Both the position numbers and the translations under genes were made by a program. Source: Cyanobium sp. C1_MAG_00004 (GTDB lineage Bacteria; Cyanobacteriota; Cyanobacteriia; PCC-6307; Cyanobiaceae). Taken from it: DNA of 64,000 nucleotides. The notes under the pieces were generated by a model. That model was not told the origin of the DNA. It saw nothing but the letters and a program-made list of their open reading frames with translations, and made no database searches. Of the stretch, positions 26,419 to 35,494 are shown one piece after another. Numbering within the stretch: position 1 is the stretch's first letter; the number at the start of each line of letters is the position of its first letter. The DNA lies in assembly GCA_027486935.1 (NCBI GenBank), contig JAIXOF010000107.1, forward strand, positions 1-64,000. The letters are read 5' to 3'.

Positions 26419-27401
26419 ACGGCCGACTCCTGCACCTGACCGGCTTCGAGGAATCGCCCCATGCGCCTGAACTTGTCGTAGCGCTGCTGCTGCAAGGCTT
26501 CAGGACTGAGGGTCTGCAGGGCTGCCAACTCCTCGAGCAGGGCCGCCTTGAGGGTCTGGGCCGCCTGCAGAGGCGCCCAGTGGTTGCCGCCGCAGGGCTC
26601 CTGCAAAACCCGGTCCACCAGACCCAGCTGCAGCAGGTCGGAGCCCGTGATGCGCAGGGCCTGGGCCGCGTCAGGTGCCTTGCCGGCATCACGCCACAGG
26701 ATCGAGGCGCAGGCCTCGGGGCTGGCCACGGTGTAGACGCTGTGCTCAAACATCAGCAGACGATCGGCCACGCCGATGCCCAGGGCGCCGCCGGAGCCGC
26801 CTTCACCGATCACCGTGGCCAGGATCGGCACCCGCAGGCGGAACATCTCACGCAGGTTGACGGCGATCGCCTCGCCCTGGCCCTGCTCTTCGGCCAGCAC
26901 GCCGGCATAGGCACCGGGAGTGTCGATGAAGCTCAGGATCGGCAGTCCGAACCGATCGGCATGCTCCATCAACCGCATCGCCTTGCGGTACCCACCCGGC
27001 GAAGCCATGCCGAAGTTGCGGGCCACATTCTCTTTGGTGTCCCGTCCTTTCTGGTGGCCCAGCAACACCACACCCTGCTCGCCGATGCGGCCCACGCCGC
27101 CGACCAGGGCCTGATCGTCGCTGCCACGGCGGTCGCCATGCAGTTCAAAGAACTGATCGGTGATCACCTGGATGTAATCCAGGGTGCTGGGGCGTTGCGG
27201 GTGGCGGGCCACCTGAATCTTTTGGGCTGGGGTCAGCGCCGCAAAGATCTCGCTGCGCCGGCGGGTGGCCAGGGTTTCGAGCTGCAGCAGCTGCTGGCTG
27301 ACATCGACCTCAGAGTCGCGGGCCAGCTGGCGGATCTGCTCGATCTGTTCCTCGAGCTCCACCAGGGGCTTTTCAAACTCGAGCAGGGCGCGGCGGGCCA
27401 T
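26415..27401 (-). CDS. accA: Acetyl-CoA carboxylase carboxyltransferase subunit alpha
   Basis: Alpha subunit of the carboxyltransferase that forms malonyl-CoA, the first committed step of fatty acid synthesis. The 328-residue protein begins [19 protein letters not shown] and contains [57 protein letters not shown] and [19 protein letters not shown], all typical of AccA. It lies directly downstream of the acyl-ACP reductase gene aar (39 nt). That arrangement is widespread in cyanobacteria and links fatty acid supply to alkane formation. It overlaps the following SDR gene by 4 nt. Confidence 0.96.
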   Translation of the reverse strand: MARRALLEFEKPLVELEEQIEQIRQLARDSEVDVSQQLLQLETLATRRRSEIFAALTPAQKIQVARHPQRPSTLDYIQVITDQFFELHGDRRGSDDQALVGGVGRIGEQGVVLLGHQKGRDTKENVARNFGMASPGGYRKAMRLMEHADRFGLPILSFIDTPGAYAGVLAEEQGQGEAIAVNLREMFRLRVPILATVIGEGGSGGALGIGVADRLLMFEHSVYTVASPEACASILWRDAGKAPDAAQALRITGSDLLQLGLVDRVLQEPCGGNHWAPLQAAQTLKAALLEELAALQTLSPEALQQQRYDKFRRMGRFLEAGQVQESAV

Positions 27402-27440
27402 CGGGAACTAGCGCAGGTCAAACAAAGGGGAACCGTGAGC

Positions 27441-28490
27441 TCAGACCGTCGCCAGGGCAGGGGCTGGTGACTGCTGGTCTTCAAGGGCCAGGGCCCTGAA
27501 GCCGTGCCGCAGGGACGCGGCCCCGATCCAGTCCATCGCCTCAAGGGTGATGTTGTTGCGGCCCCAGCTGAAATTGGTATGACGCTGCTCGAAGTCAAGC
27601 AGCATCGCCTCGGCGAAGCAGGCGAACATCTGGCGCTGGGGTTTGGCCATCTCGGCCACCTCCATCATCTGCCAGCCGATGTCCTGCCAGAACTCGACGA
27701 TGCCGCCCTTGAGCACGTGCACACCCTCGGCAGCGGCCTTGGTGTCCAGATTCTTGGGGTAGCCGCCATCAATCATCAGACAGGGCCTGGGCAGGGATGC
27801 CAGATCGATCTCCAGGCTCTGGGGCAGGCTGGCCACCCAGACCACGATCTGGGCTTCGGCCAGGGCTTCGTCGATGGCAAGGATGCGGCCCTCGCCAAGG
27901 CTGGCCTGCAGATCGATCAACGGCTGGGGCCGGCGGGCCACCAGCAGCAGCTCTCCGACCCCCTGGCGCTGCAGCCAGCGGCAGACGGCGCTGCCGATGT
28001 CGCCACTGGCCCCCACCACGGCGACCTTGGCACTGGCGAGGTCGATGCCCAGACGCGGAGCATTGGTGACCACCTGCTGGCAGATCACCCAGGCGGTGTG
28101 GGTGTTGCCGGTGGTGAACCGCTCCCAGTCGAGGGCCACGGCGCTGACCCGCTCCTCCCGGAGCAGGTTCATGTCCTCAAAAATGATCGAGGTGAAACCG
28201 CCGAGGGCGGTGATATCGATCCCGCTCTTCTGGGCCAGCTCCATGGCCTTGAGCACCTTGCGCTTGGCCGTTTTGAAGCGGCGCAACATCTCGGGCACAA
28301 ACACCGAGTCGATGTAGGCCCCCTCGATGGTCTTCCCGGTGGCACTGGTGACGCTCACCCGCTCCAGCAACTGGGGGGGAGCGGCGCACCACATATCGAG
28401 GTCACCCTCGGCGTAGTCGTCGTAACCAAGGTTGCGGGCATTGGCCCTGGCCTCGGCAAAGCTGGTGGAGTGGCCGATCAGACCAAACAT
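27441..28490 (-). CDS. aar: Long-chain acyl-[acyl-carrier-protein] reductase
   Basis: Reduces acyl-ACP or acyl-CoA to fatty aldehyde with NADPH, the first step of cyanobacterial alkane synthesis. The 349-residue protein starts [20 protein letters not shown]. The NADPH-binding motif is [15 protein letters not shown]. The segment FACFAEAML holds the cysteine believed to carry the acyl thioester. It is immediately followed by accA and preceded by ado (79 nt), the standard gene order. The product aldehyde is the substrate of ADO. Confidence 0.96.
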   Translation of the reverse strand: MFGLIGHSTSFAEARANARNLGYDDYAEGDLDMWCAAPPQLLERVSVTSATGKTIEGAYIDSVFVPEMLRRFKTAKRKVLKAMELAQKSGIDITALGGFTSIIFEDMNLLREERVSAVALDWERFTTGNTHTAWVICQQVVTNAPRLGIDLASAKVAVVGASGDIGSAVCRWLQRQGVGELLLVARRPQPLIDLQASLGEGRILAIDEALAEAQIVVWVASLPQSLEIDLASLPRPCLMIDGGYPKNLDTKAAAEGVHVLKGGIVEFWQDIGWQMMEVAEMAKPQRQMFACFAEAMLLDFEQRHTNFSWGRNNITLEAMDWIGAASLRHGFRALALEDQQSPAPALATV

Positions 28491-28569
28491 GAATCAGGCG
28501 TTTGCGGGGCAGGGGCCCGCGGTGAAGTGCATCCTGACACGTTTGGCTGTAGCGACGGGCACCGACTGA

Positions 28570-29286
28570 TCAGCCCACCAGGGCGGCAGCCGCAAACTTG
28601 GCGATCTCGCGGTTGCTGAAGCCGATTTCCAGCAGTGCGTCCTGATAGGAACCAAGGAAATCGGCCATCAGGTCCTCTTTGTCCATCTGCAGGACGGCGG
28701 CATCGGCAGCGACCTGCTCGAGCATGGTGCGCACCAAAGGCAGGTTCTCGCGGTTGGCCTGCTCGAATTCGTCGCGGATGGTTTCCAGGTTGGCCTTGAG
28801 CCACTCCTGGCCGTAGTTGAGGTGGGTGTACTCGTCCTTAACCACGCCTTCGGTGATCTTGCGGGCGAAGGGATCGGCGACAGGGATATAGATGTGATAC
28901 GCCGAGATGGCGAAGGCTTCGATCAGGATCGCCTGAATCAACAGACAGGTGACCACCTTGCCTTCGGCCAAGGCAACCTGAAAGTTGTTGCGCAGGGGTG
29001 CGAAGAAGTCCCTGGCAAACGGCATGTCGGCGGTGACCCCCAGGTTGGCGGCACAGGCGGTGAAGCCCTTCATGTGCTTCAGCTCCATGCGGGCCAGGCG
29101 GGTCAGCTCTTCGGCCTGATCAGGGATCAGGGTGCCGATAGAGATGTAATTGTCGTGGGCTTCCTGCTCGCCTTCGATGACGATCGCGTTGATGCGGCTG
29201 TAGGCGTCCTTGTAGGTCTCGCTCGCGAAATCGGGCAGCGCAGACTCCTGCGAAGAAGCTGCCACCGGGGAGGCAAGGGACGCCAT
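28570..29286 (-). CDS. ado: Aldehyde deformylating oxygenase (alkane synthase)
   Basis: Ferritin-like di-iron enzyme converting fatty aldehydes to alkanes plus formate. All six iron ligands are recognisable: Glu in [11 protein letters not shown], Glu and His in [10 protein letters not shown], Glu in [10 protein letters not shown], and Glu and His in [10 protein letters not shown]. The start at 29286 ([10 protein letters not shown]) gives 238 residues; an upstream in-frame extension of 22 residues is not family-like. It lies 79 nt upstream of aar and 43 nt from the creatininase-family gene on the same strand. Confidence 0.96.
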   Translation of the reverse strand: MASLASPVAASSQESALPDFASETYKDAYSRINAIVIEGEQEAHDNYISIGTLIPDQAEELTRLARMELKHMKGFTACAANLGVTADMPFARDFFAPLRNNFQVALAEGKVVTCLLIQAILIEAFAISAYHIYIPVADPFARKITEGVVKDEYTHLNYGQEWLKANLETIRDEFEQANRENLPLVRTMLEQVAADAAVLQMDKEDLMADFLGSYQDALLEIGFSNREIAKFAAAALVG

Positions 29287-29329
29287 GGCTACCGCACTGG
29301 GTGGATGAATCCGACGACTGTAACGACCT

Positions 29330-30112
29330 TCAGCGGGGCTGGGGCCAGTCACTGGCCATCAGCGTTGTGAACAAACCACACCAGCCATCGATCAGCCGCA
29401 GGGCCAACCGCTCGCCCAGCTCGGCGGTGGCGCCGGTGGGATCGCCGATCACCCCTGAGTCGCTCAGATCACGGCTCAGCCAGGCCGTGGGTGCAGCCCC
29501 CTCGAGGCTCCAGCCCGCCGGCGGTTGGGACCCGCGCAGACCATCGCCCGCCGGCAGCGCACCCACCAACTCGGGGGCCAGATGCAGCATCAGGCTGGTC
29601 TCGGCCAGGCCGGCATGCAATCCGTTGCTGCGTTCGGGCTCAGGAATCAGCTCTGACACCCCATCAGGCCCGCTCCAGACAAAACAGGGCAGCACCGCCA
29701 TCTGCGGGGAGCGGGCCCGCAGCTGGCGGGCAGCCGTCTGCAGCAGGGCGATCTGACCCCCATGGGCGTTGAACAGCAGCAACCGGGCAAAGCCCGCGTC
29801 TGCCAATTGGGACCCGACAGCGACCAACTGGGCGATCAACAGCTCGGCCGGCAGGGACAGGGTGCCGGCAAAGCCCTGGTGCTCTGGTGAAAAGCCGAGG
29901 CTCTGGAGCGGCAGCCGCCAGATCGGCAGGGCTGGCGGCAGGCGCTCAAGGACGCGATCGAGCAGGCGATCGGCAAACAGGGCATCGGTGCCCAGGGGCA
30001 GATGCGGACCGTGCTGCTCCACCGACCCCCACGGCCAGACCACCGTGCAGCCCGGCTGGCTGGCGGCGGCAGCAAGGGCGGTCGTGCTGAGCTCGGTCAG
30101 GCTGCGGCCCAT
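29330..30112 (-). CDS. Creatininase family protein
   Basis: Metal-dependent amidohydrolase-like protein of 260 residues from the creatininase/MftE family. It shows the metal-binding motif [15 protein letters not shown] near the N-terminus, FNAHGGQIA and the [11 protein letters not shown] segment, matching residues that bind two metal ions in creatininase. Cyanobacterial members have no settled role. The start at 30112 (MGRSLTELS) was preferred over an in-frame ATG 12 codons upstream. It is divergent from the S1-domain gene, with 51 nt between starts. Confidence 0.88.
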   Translation of the reverse strand: MGRSLTELSTTALAAAASQPGCTVVWPWGSVEQHGPHLPLGTDALFADRLLDRVLERLPPALPIWRLPLQSLGFSPEHQGFAGTLSLPAELLIAQLVAVGSQLADAGFARLLLFNAHGGQIALLQTAARQLRARSPQMAVLPCFVWSGPDGVSELIPEPERSNGLHAGLAETSLMLHLAPELVGALPAGDGLRGSQPPAGWSLEGAAPTAWLSRDLSDSGVIGDPTGATAELGERLALRLIDGWCGLFTTLMASDWPQPR

Positions 30113-30163
30113 GGCTCTGGAACTGGTCTCTACAGTGTGGGATTGCAAGCGCGTTCTGTGACG

Positions 30164-31495
30164 ATGGCCGGATCCGGCAAGTCAGCTTCGGCCTCTTCAC
30201 CCAACCCAGCCCCATCGTCCCGGCCTGTGCCTCCGACAGAACTGCGCCGGCCCAGCGACCCGCCCCAGCGGCGCCCTCCCCAGGTGCTGATGCTCAAAAA
30301 GGACGGCGCTGGTGCCGCAACTGACGGCGAACCGGCGGTGGCCCAGCCCCCCCAACCAGCACCGACCCAGGCTCCTGCACCGACGCCCGTGGCCGCCAAC
30401 CCACCGGCACGCAGTGAAGAAGACCTGTTTGACATGAGCGCGATGGCCGGCATGACCATGGCCGACCTGCTGGGCCCCGCCGACCAGCGCCCCCGCCGTC
30501 AGGGCGGTCAGAGCCGACAGGGGAGCCCGGCCGGAGGCCGCGAGCCCCAGCTGCAGCGGGGCAATGCCGGCACACCGGCGGCCCAGGTGGTGCGCCGCAG
30601 CGTCGATGACTTTGATTTTGATGAGGAGGCCTTCCTGGCCGCCCTCGATGAGAACGAACCGGTGGGCACCACCGGCGAAGTGGTCCACGGGGTCGTCCTC
30701 AATGTCGAGAGCGACGGGGTCTACGTCGACATCGGAGGCAAGGCCCCCGGATTCATGCCCAAGAGCGAAGCCGGCCTGGGGGTGATCACCAACCTCAAGG
30801 AGCGGTTCCCCAAGGGACTGGCCGTTGAAGTGCTGGTCACCCGCGAGCAGAACGCCGACGGCATGGTGACCATCAGCGCCCGGGCCCTTGCCCTGCGCCA
30901 GAGCTGGGAGAAGGTGCGCCAGCTCGAGAAGGACGGCAAGGTGGTGCAGGTCAAGGTCAACGGGTTCAACCGCGGTGGGGTGACCTGTGATCTGGAGGGT
31001 CTGCGCGCCTTCATCCCCCGCTCGCAGCTGCAGGAGGGGGAACAGCACGAAGCGTTGGTGGGCAAAACCCTGGGTGTTGCCTTCCTCGAGGTCAATTCCG
31101 AGACCCGCAAGCTGGTGCTATCCGAAAAGAAAGCGGCCACCGCGGCCCGCTTCGGTGAACTCGAGGTTGGCCAGTTGGTCGAGGGGGTGGTCGCCTCGAT
31201 CAAGCCCTACGGCTACTTCATTGACCTGGGCGGCATCAGTGGCCTGCTGCATCAGAGCTGCGTCAGCGGCGGCCAGTTGCGGGACCTGCGCGAAGTGTTC
31301 AACACGGGCGATCGGGTTCGGGCCCTGGTTACCGAACTGGATCCCGGCAGGGGCCGAATCGCCCTCAACACCGCCCTGCTGGAAGGCCAGCCAGGCGAGA
31401 TCCTGATCGCCAAGGACCAGCTGTTCGCCGAAGCCGAAGAACGGGGCAACCGCGCCCGCTCCATGCTGCGCCAACAGGAACAGGCCGCCGGATGA
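30164..31495 (+). CDS. S1 RNA-binding domain protein (ribosomal protein S1 homologue)
   Basis: A 443-residue protein with a long Pro/Ala/Gln-rich, probably disordered N-terminal region (about residues 1-150), followed by three S1 OB-fold repeats. Repeat one contains VVHGVVLNVESDGVYVDIGG, repeat two VVQVKVNGFNRGGVTCDLEG and repeat three VVEGVVASIKPYGYFIDLGG. Cyanobacteria encode several S1-like proteins acting in translation initiation or RNA binding; this one resembles the secondary (rps1b-like) form rather than the main ribosomal S1. The ATG at 30164 follows the family start. The 3' end overlaps tab2 by 4 nt, so these two RNA-binding proteins are likely made together. Confidence 0.87.
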   Translation: MAGSGKSASASSPNPAPSSRPVPPTELRRPSDPPQRRPPQVLMLKKDGAGAATDGEPAVAQPPQPAPTQAPAPTPVAANPPARSEEDLFDMSAMAGMTMADLLGPADQRPRRQGGQSRQGSPAGGREPQLQRGNAGTPAAQVVRRSVDDFDFDEEAFLAALDENEPVGTTGEVVHGVVLNVESDGVYVDIGGKAPGFMPKSEAGLGVITNLKERFPKGLAVEVLVTREQNADGMVTISARALALRQSWEKVRQLEKDGKVVQVKVNGFNRGGVTCDLEGLRAFIPRSQLQEGEQHEALVGKTLGVAFLEVNSETRKLVLSEKKAATAARFGELEVGQLVEGVVASIKPYGYFIDLGGISGLLHQSCVSGGQLRDLREVFNTGDRVRALVTELDPGRGRIALNTALLEGQPGEILIAKDQLFAEAEERGNRARSMLRQQEQAAG

Positions 31496-32352
31496 GCGAC
31501 TGGGAGCTCGATTACTACTCCAGACCGATCCTGGATGCCGACGGCAAGAAGCGCTGGGAGCTGCTGATCTGCAGCACCCCGGCCACCGGCGAAGCCGAAG
31601 AGCCGTTTCGCTGGAGCCGCAGCTGCCCGGCCAGCAACGTCAACTCGATCTGGCTGCGCGAAGCCCTAGAGCAGGCGATCGCCGCCGCCGAACAGCAGGG
31701 CCTTGCCAGACCCCGGCGGCTGCGCTGCTGGCGGGCTTCGATGCGCACCATGGTGCAACGGGCGGCCGAAGGCCTGGCCATCGAGCTGATCGCCAGCCGC
31801 CGTTGCTACGCGCTGGTCAGCTGGCTGCAGCAGCGCGAACGGGAGGTGTATCCCCACGAGGAGGGGTACCTGTCGGGTCCGCTGGCACCGGCGCCCGAAC
31901 CGATTCGTGCGCTGGCGCGCCCCCTGCCAGAGACGGCCAGGGGCGAGAGCTGGGCCTGGGCCCGGCTGGGGGCCGGCGAGCTGCAGCAGGCCGACCAGTG
32001 GGAGAGTGACTTCTCCGGCCTGATCCCGCTGCCGGCGGGTCTGAACAGCGACAGCCCGGTGCCGGGCATCCTGCTGTTTGGCGGCGAACGGGCCCTGGCC
32101 ATCGCCGCCTGGGTCGCCGGGCTCGAACCGGTGCGGCTCGAGGTCTGCGGCCGCCAACTGATCCTGGAAGCCGGACTCGAGGATCGCTGGCTGCTCAGCG
32201 ACCTGGGCAGCGACGACGCCGAGCGGACATCTGCCGAGCTGAGCGCCAGCCGGCAGCAGGTGGGAGGCCTGCAGTTCCTGGCGGTGCAGGCCAATCCCAG
32301 CGCCCAGCGCTTCACCGGGTTCTGGATGCTGCGCGATCTGCCCGACAGCTGA
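31492..32352 (+). CDS. Tab2/Atab2 family RNA-binding protein
   Basis: Homologue of Tab2 of Chlamydomonas and Atab2 of Arabidopsis, which bind mRNA and promote translation of photosystem core proteins (psaB, and psb genes in plants). The 286-residue sequence starts WELDYYSRPILDADGKKRWE and shows RRLRCWRASMRTMVQRAAEG, EREVYPHEEGYL and the C-terminal pattern ending FTGFWMLRDLPD. Start and upstream S1-domain gene overlap by 4 nt (ATGA). A function in photosystem I or II translation follows from the family and agrees with photosynthesis genes nearby. Confidence 0.9.
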   Translation: MSDWELDYYSRPILDADGKKRWELLICSTPATGEAEEPFRWSRSCPASNVNSIWLREALEQAIAAAEQQGLARPRRLRCWRASMRTMVQRAAEGLAIELIASRRCYALVSWLQQREREVYPHEEGYLSGPLAPAPEPIRALARPLPETARGESWAWARLGAGELQQADQWESDFSGLIPLPAGLNSDSPVPGILLFGGERALAIAAWVAGLEPVRLEVCGRQLILEAGLEDRWLLSDLGSDDAERTSAELSASRQQVGGLQFLAVQANPSAQRFTGFWMLRDLPDS

Positions 32353-32361
32353 ACCGCACCC

Positions 32362-33165
32362 ATGGCCGAAGCGGTCGATGCCCCGTTTGACCGGCCCGAT
32401 GCCGGCTTCAACGACCTAGACGGATGGAGCTGGGTGGGCTGCTACGGCGGCTACTACCTGCAGGCCGATCTGCTGCAGGGCTTTGAACACGCCTTTTTCA
32501 CACGCCAGTGGCAGGGGCGGGAACCCGATGTGCTCGCCGGCTATCTGAGCGCTGGCATCAGCGTGCACCGGCCCCGGCAGGTGCACAGCGACCGGGTGCT
32601 GGCCGCCAGCCAGGCGACGACTGAACCGTGGCCTGAGGCCGACGGACTGGTCAGCGACAACGGCGGCCAGAGCCTGTGGGTCTGCGGGGCCGACTGCACC
32701 CCGGTGCTGATCGCCGATCCGGCCAGCGGCCAGGTGGCGACCTGCCATGCGGGCTGGCGCGGGGTGGCCGGTCAGATCCTGCAGGCAGCGATCGCCATGC
32801 TCGAGCGCCAGGGCTGCCGCCGCGAGCAGCTGCTGGTGGCCCTGGGTCCGGCCATTTCAGCAGCGGCGTACCAGGTTGATCAGCCGGTGGTCAGCGCGAT
32901 CGCCACCTCGTTGCAGCTGCCATCTGACGCAGAGACGACGGCCACCCTTCTGGGCGCTGGAGTCCTGCACAGCGATCCGCTGCCGGGGCACTGGCGCCTC
33001 GATCTGCGACGGGCGGCTGCCCTGCAGCTGCAGCAACTTGGCATCGCGAGCGAGCGTGTGACGGTCTGTCCGTTATGCACTGCCAGCGAACCACTGTTAT
33101 TCCATTCATGGCGCCGAGATCAGGTCAAGGCTGTGCAGTGGAGCGGCATTGTTTCGCAGGCCTGA
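32362..33165 (+). CDS. pgeF: Peptidoglycan editing factor PgeF (YfiH/DUF152, laccase-like fold)
   Basis: Member of the YfiH family. In E. coli PgeF removes wrongly incorporated L-serine from peptidoglycan precursors; other members have purine nucleoside or polyphenol oxidase activity. The 267-residue protein keeps the metal-binding motifs RQVHSDRVL, GADCTPVLI and TCHAGWRGVAGQIL. It starts 9 nt after tab2 and ends 79 nt before cyAbrB. The activity in cyanobacteria is not established. Confidence 0.88.
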   Translation: MAEAVDAPFDRPDAGFNDLDGWSWVGCYGGYYLQADLLQGFEHAFFTRQWQGREPDVLAGYLSAGISVHRPRQVHSDRVLAASQATTEPWPEADGLVSDNGGQSLWVCGADCTPVLIADPASGQVATCHAGWRGVAGQILQAAIAMLERQGCRREQLLVALGPAISAAAYQVDQPVVSAIATSLQLPSDAETTATLLGAGVLHSDPLPGHWRLDLRRAAALQLQQLGIASERVTVCPLCTASEPLLFHSWRRDQVKAVQWSGIVSQA

Positions 33166-33192
33166 AGCTGCAGCGAACCAGCTCACCCGCCC

Positions 33193-33237
33193 TTGCAATG
33201 CGGCAAGTTGAGCTGGATAATGCATCTGTTGCATAAT
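33193..33237 (+). promoter_or_regulatory. Promoter of the cyAbrB gene with an overlapping dyad
   Basis: TTGCAA (33193-33198) and GATAAT (33216-33221) are separated by 17 nt, a good sigma-70 match, placing transcription start near 33228, about 17 nt before the ATG. Immediately overlapping it is ATAATGCA-TCTGT-TGCATAAT (33217-33237), an imperfect dyad across the start point. The position suits a repressor site, possibly autoregulation by the encoded AbrB. Confidence 0.6.
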
Positions 33238-33244
33238 CAGCCCC

Positions 33245-33607
33245 ATGCTCACCGGCGCCGACCTTCTCGCCAAGGTCAAGGAACTCGGAGATGCCAGCAA
33301 ATCGGATCTGGTCCGGGCGTGCGGCTACGTGTCGCAGAAAAAAGATGGCAGCGAACGTCTGAACTTCACCGCCTTCTACGAAGCCCTGCTCAATGCCAAG
33401 GGTCTGGAACTCGGCAACGGCCCCAAGGGCCGCAAGGGTGGTCGCAAGTTGAGCTTCAACACCAAGATTCAATTCAACGGAAACCTGATGGTTGGCCGGG
33501 CCTACACCGAAATGCTGGACCTCAAACCCGGCGATGAATTCGAAATCAAGCTGGGGCGCAAGATGATCCGCCTCGTCCCCCTGGGTGCCGAAGACGACGA
33601 AGAGTGA
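33245..33607 (+). CDS. cyAbrB family transcriptional regulator
   Basis: A 120-residue cyanobacterial AbrB-like DNA-binding protein. These regulators control carbon/nitrogen balance genes, including nitrogen assimilation, Ci uptake and hydrogenase in model strains. The N-terminal part (LLAKVKELGDASKSDLVRAC) is the cyanobacteria-specific extension. The C-terminal half (FNGNLMVGRAYTEMLDLKPG) is the swapped-hairpin AbrB domain, and the tail ends in acidic residues. It has its own promoter with a dyad across the start point. A convergent flavoprotein gene ends exactly at the next base (33608). Confidence 0.93.
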   Translation: MLTGADLLAKVKELGDASKSDLVRACGYVSQKKDGSERLNFTAFYEALLNAKGLELGNGPKGRKGGRKLSFNTKIQFNGNLMVGRAYTEMLDLKPGDEFEIKLGRKMIRLVPLGAEDDEE

Positions 33608-35392
33608 TCAGCGGGCCGATGCGGTGAGCGCCGCCGCGACGGCCTCGGCAACCTTGAGCCCATCAATGGCTGCCGAAAGAATCCCGCCCGCGTAACCCGC
33701 CCCTTCACCGGCCGGGTACAGCCCGGGGGTGTTCAGGCTCTGGAGGCTGATGGGGTCACGGCTGATCCGCACCGGTGATGAGGTGCGGGTCTCGACCCCG
33801 GTCAACCTGGCACCGGCCGCGGCATAGCCCGGCAACACCCGTTCGAAGCGGGGAATGGCCTCGCGCAGGGCCTGGGTGACAAAGGCGGGAAGACAAGCCG
33901 CCAGATCCGCATCAACCACCCCAGGTTGGTAAGAGGGCTTCACCCCACACGGGGCAATCTCTGACGGTGCGATCACAGACGGTGCGATCTCGGACCCAGC
34001 AGCGTGCTGCTGCCCTGCTTCAGGGCCTGGGTCTGCGGCCAGGAAGCGCTCCACAGACTGGCTGGGTGCGGCATGGGTGCCGCCGGCCAAGGCAAAGGCG
34101 AGCTGTTCCCAGTGCCGCTGAAAGGCCACACCCGCCAGGGGATCACCGGCAAAAGCGCCATAGGGCTCCAGGTCCTCGAGGGTGATGTTGACCACCAGGG
34201 CACTGTTGGCATTGCGCTCGCGGCGGCTGTGCTGGCTCATGCCATTGGTGACCACCAGACCCGGCTCGGAGGTGGCGCCCACCACCAGCCCCCCTGGACA
34301 CATGCAGAAGCTCCAGACCGAGCGGCCGGTTAGCTGCGGCTCCTGACAGTGGTGCACCAGTTTGTACTCGGCGGCACCGAGCCGGGGATGGCCCGCGGCA
34401 GTGCCCCAGCGGGCCTGATCAATCAGGGCTTGGGGGTGCTCGATGCGCAGGCCGATGGCCAGGGGCTTGGCCTGCAGCGTGACCCCCTGCTGTTGCAGCA
34501 GGGCAAACACGTCGCGGGCGCTGTGCCCTGGAGCCAGCACAACCTGGCTGGTGGGGATCAGCTCACCGCTGGCCAGCAGCACCCCCTGCACCTGCCGGGT
34601 GTCCGGGTCGAGCGCCAACCGCTCGACCCGGCTCTGAAAGCGGACCGTGCCGCCCAGGGATTCGATCGCACTGCGCAGCCCCCGCACCACCGTCGCCAGC
34701 TTGAAGGTGCCGATGTGGGGGTGATGCAGGGTCAGGATTTCGGGATTGGCACCAGCTGCCACCAGCTCTTCGAGCACCTTGCGCTGATAGGCGGGCGGTT
34801 CGCTCACCTGGCTGTAGAGCTTGCCGTCGGAAAACGTGCCCGCCCCGCCCTCGCCGAACTGGGCATTGGATTCAGGATCAAGCGGCCGTTGCCCGCGCCA
34901 GAAACCGAAGGTGTCGGCCGTTCGGGATCTGACATCGCGACCCCGCTCCAGCAGCAGCGGCCGCAGGCCCATCTGGGCCAGCAACAGCGCCGCAAAGTAT
35001 CCGCAGGGCCCGGCACCCACCACCACCGGTCTGGCCAGGCCGTGATCCGGCGGCAGCTGCAGCGGCAGGTGGTAGCGGGTGTCCGGTGTGGGCTGCAGAT
35101 GGGGGTCAGCCGCAGCACGCTCGGCCAACCGCCGCTGCAGCGGCGCCGGCAGATCAAGCTCCAGATCAAGGCTGTAAACCAGGCGGATCCCGTCACGGCG
35201 CCGGGCATCGACGCTGCGTTTGACCAGGGTCCAGCGGCGCAGCTGCTCGGGCCGCAAGCGCAGGCGGCGACAGATGGCGAGCGTCAGGTCGTCGTCGCTG
35301 TGGTCGAGGGGCAGCTTCAGTTGGTGCAACCGCCAGGATCCCTGGGGGCCTCCCATCTGTGGACCTCGCTCACCAGCTCGCTGAGGATTCAT
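33608..35392 (-). CDS. FAD-dependent oxidoreductase of the COG2509 type
   Basis: A soluble flavoprotein of about 594 residues, similar to uncharacterised FAD-dependent dehydrogenases. An N-terminal ferredoxin-like domain (LKLPLDHSDDDLTLAICRRL) is followed by the FAD Rossmann motif VVVGAGPCGYFAALLLAQMG. The flavin-binding C-terminal signature is YPAGEGAGYAGGILSAAIDG. A loop near residue 480 contains a repeat-encoded insert, EIAPSVIAPSEIAP, from TGCGATC-type units at about 33960-33995. The start is uncertain: in-frame ATGs at 35392 and 35356 are both possible. Reaction and partner are unknown to me. Confidence 0.82.
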   Translation of the reverse strand: MNPQRAGERGPQMGGPQGSWRLHQLKLPLDHSDDDLTLAICRRLRLRPEQLRRWTLVKRSVDARRRDGIRLVYSLDLELDLPAPLQRRLAERAAADPHLQPTPDTRYHLPLQLPPDHGLARPVVVGAGPCGYFAALLLAQMGLRPLLLERGRDVRSRTADTFGFWRGQRPLDPESNAQFGEGGAGTFSDGKLYSQVSEPPAYQRKVLEELVAAGANPEILTLHHPHIGTFKLATVVRGLRSAIESLGGTVRFQSRVERLALDPDTRQVQGVLLASGELIPTSQVVLAPGHSARDVFALLQQQGVTLQAKPLAIGLRIEHPQALIDQARWGTAAGHPRLGAAEYKLVHHCQEPQLTGRSVWSFCMCPGGLVVGATSEPGLVVTNGMSQHSRRERNANSALVVNITLEDLEPYGAFAGDPLAGVAFQRHWEQLAFALAGGTHAAPSQSVERFLAADPGPEAGQQHAAGSEIAPSVIAPSEIAPCGVKPSYQPGVVDADLAACLPAFVTQALREAIPRFERVLPGYAAAGARLTGVETRTSSPVRISRDPISLQSLNTPGLYPAGEGAGYAGGILSAAIDGLKVAEAVAAALTASAR

Positions 35393-35494
35393 TGCAGCAG
35401 CCCCCGAGTGCACTCCATCGGTGCCAGGGTTCCAGGACCCGGAGCCCGATCATGTCGATCACCCATTGTCCGTTGTGCGTCGGCCTGGCCGTGC

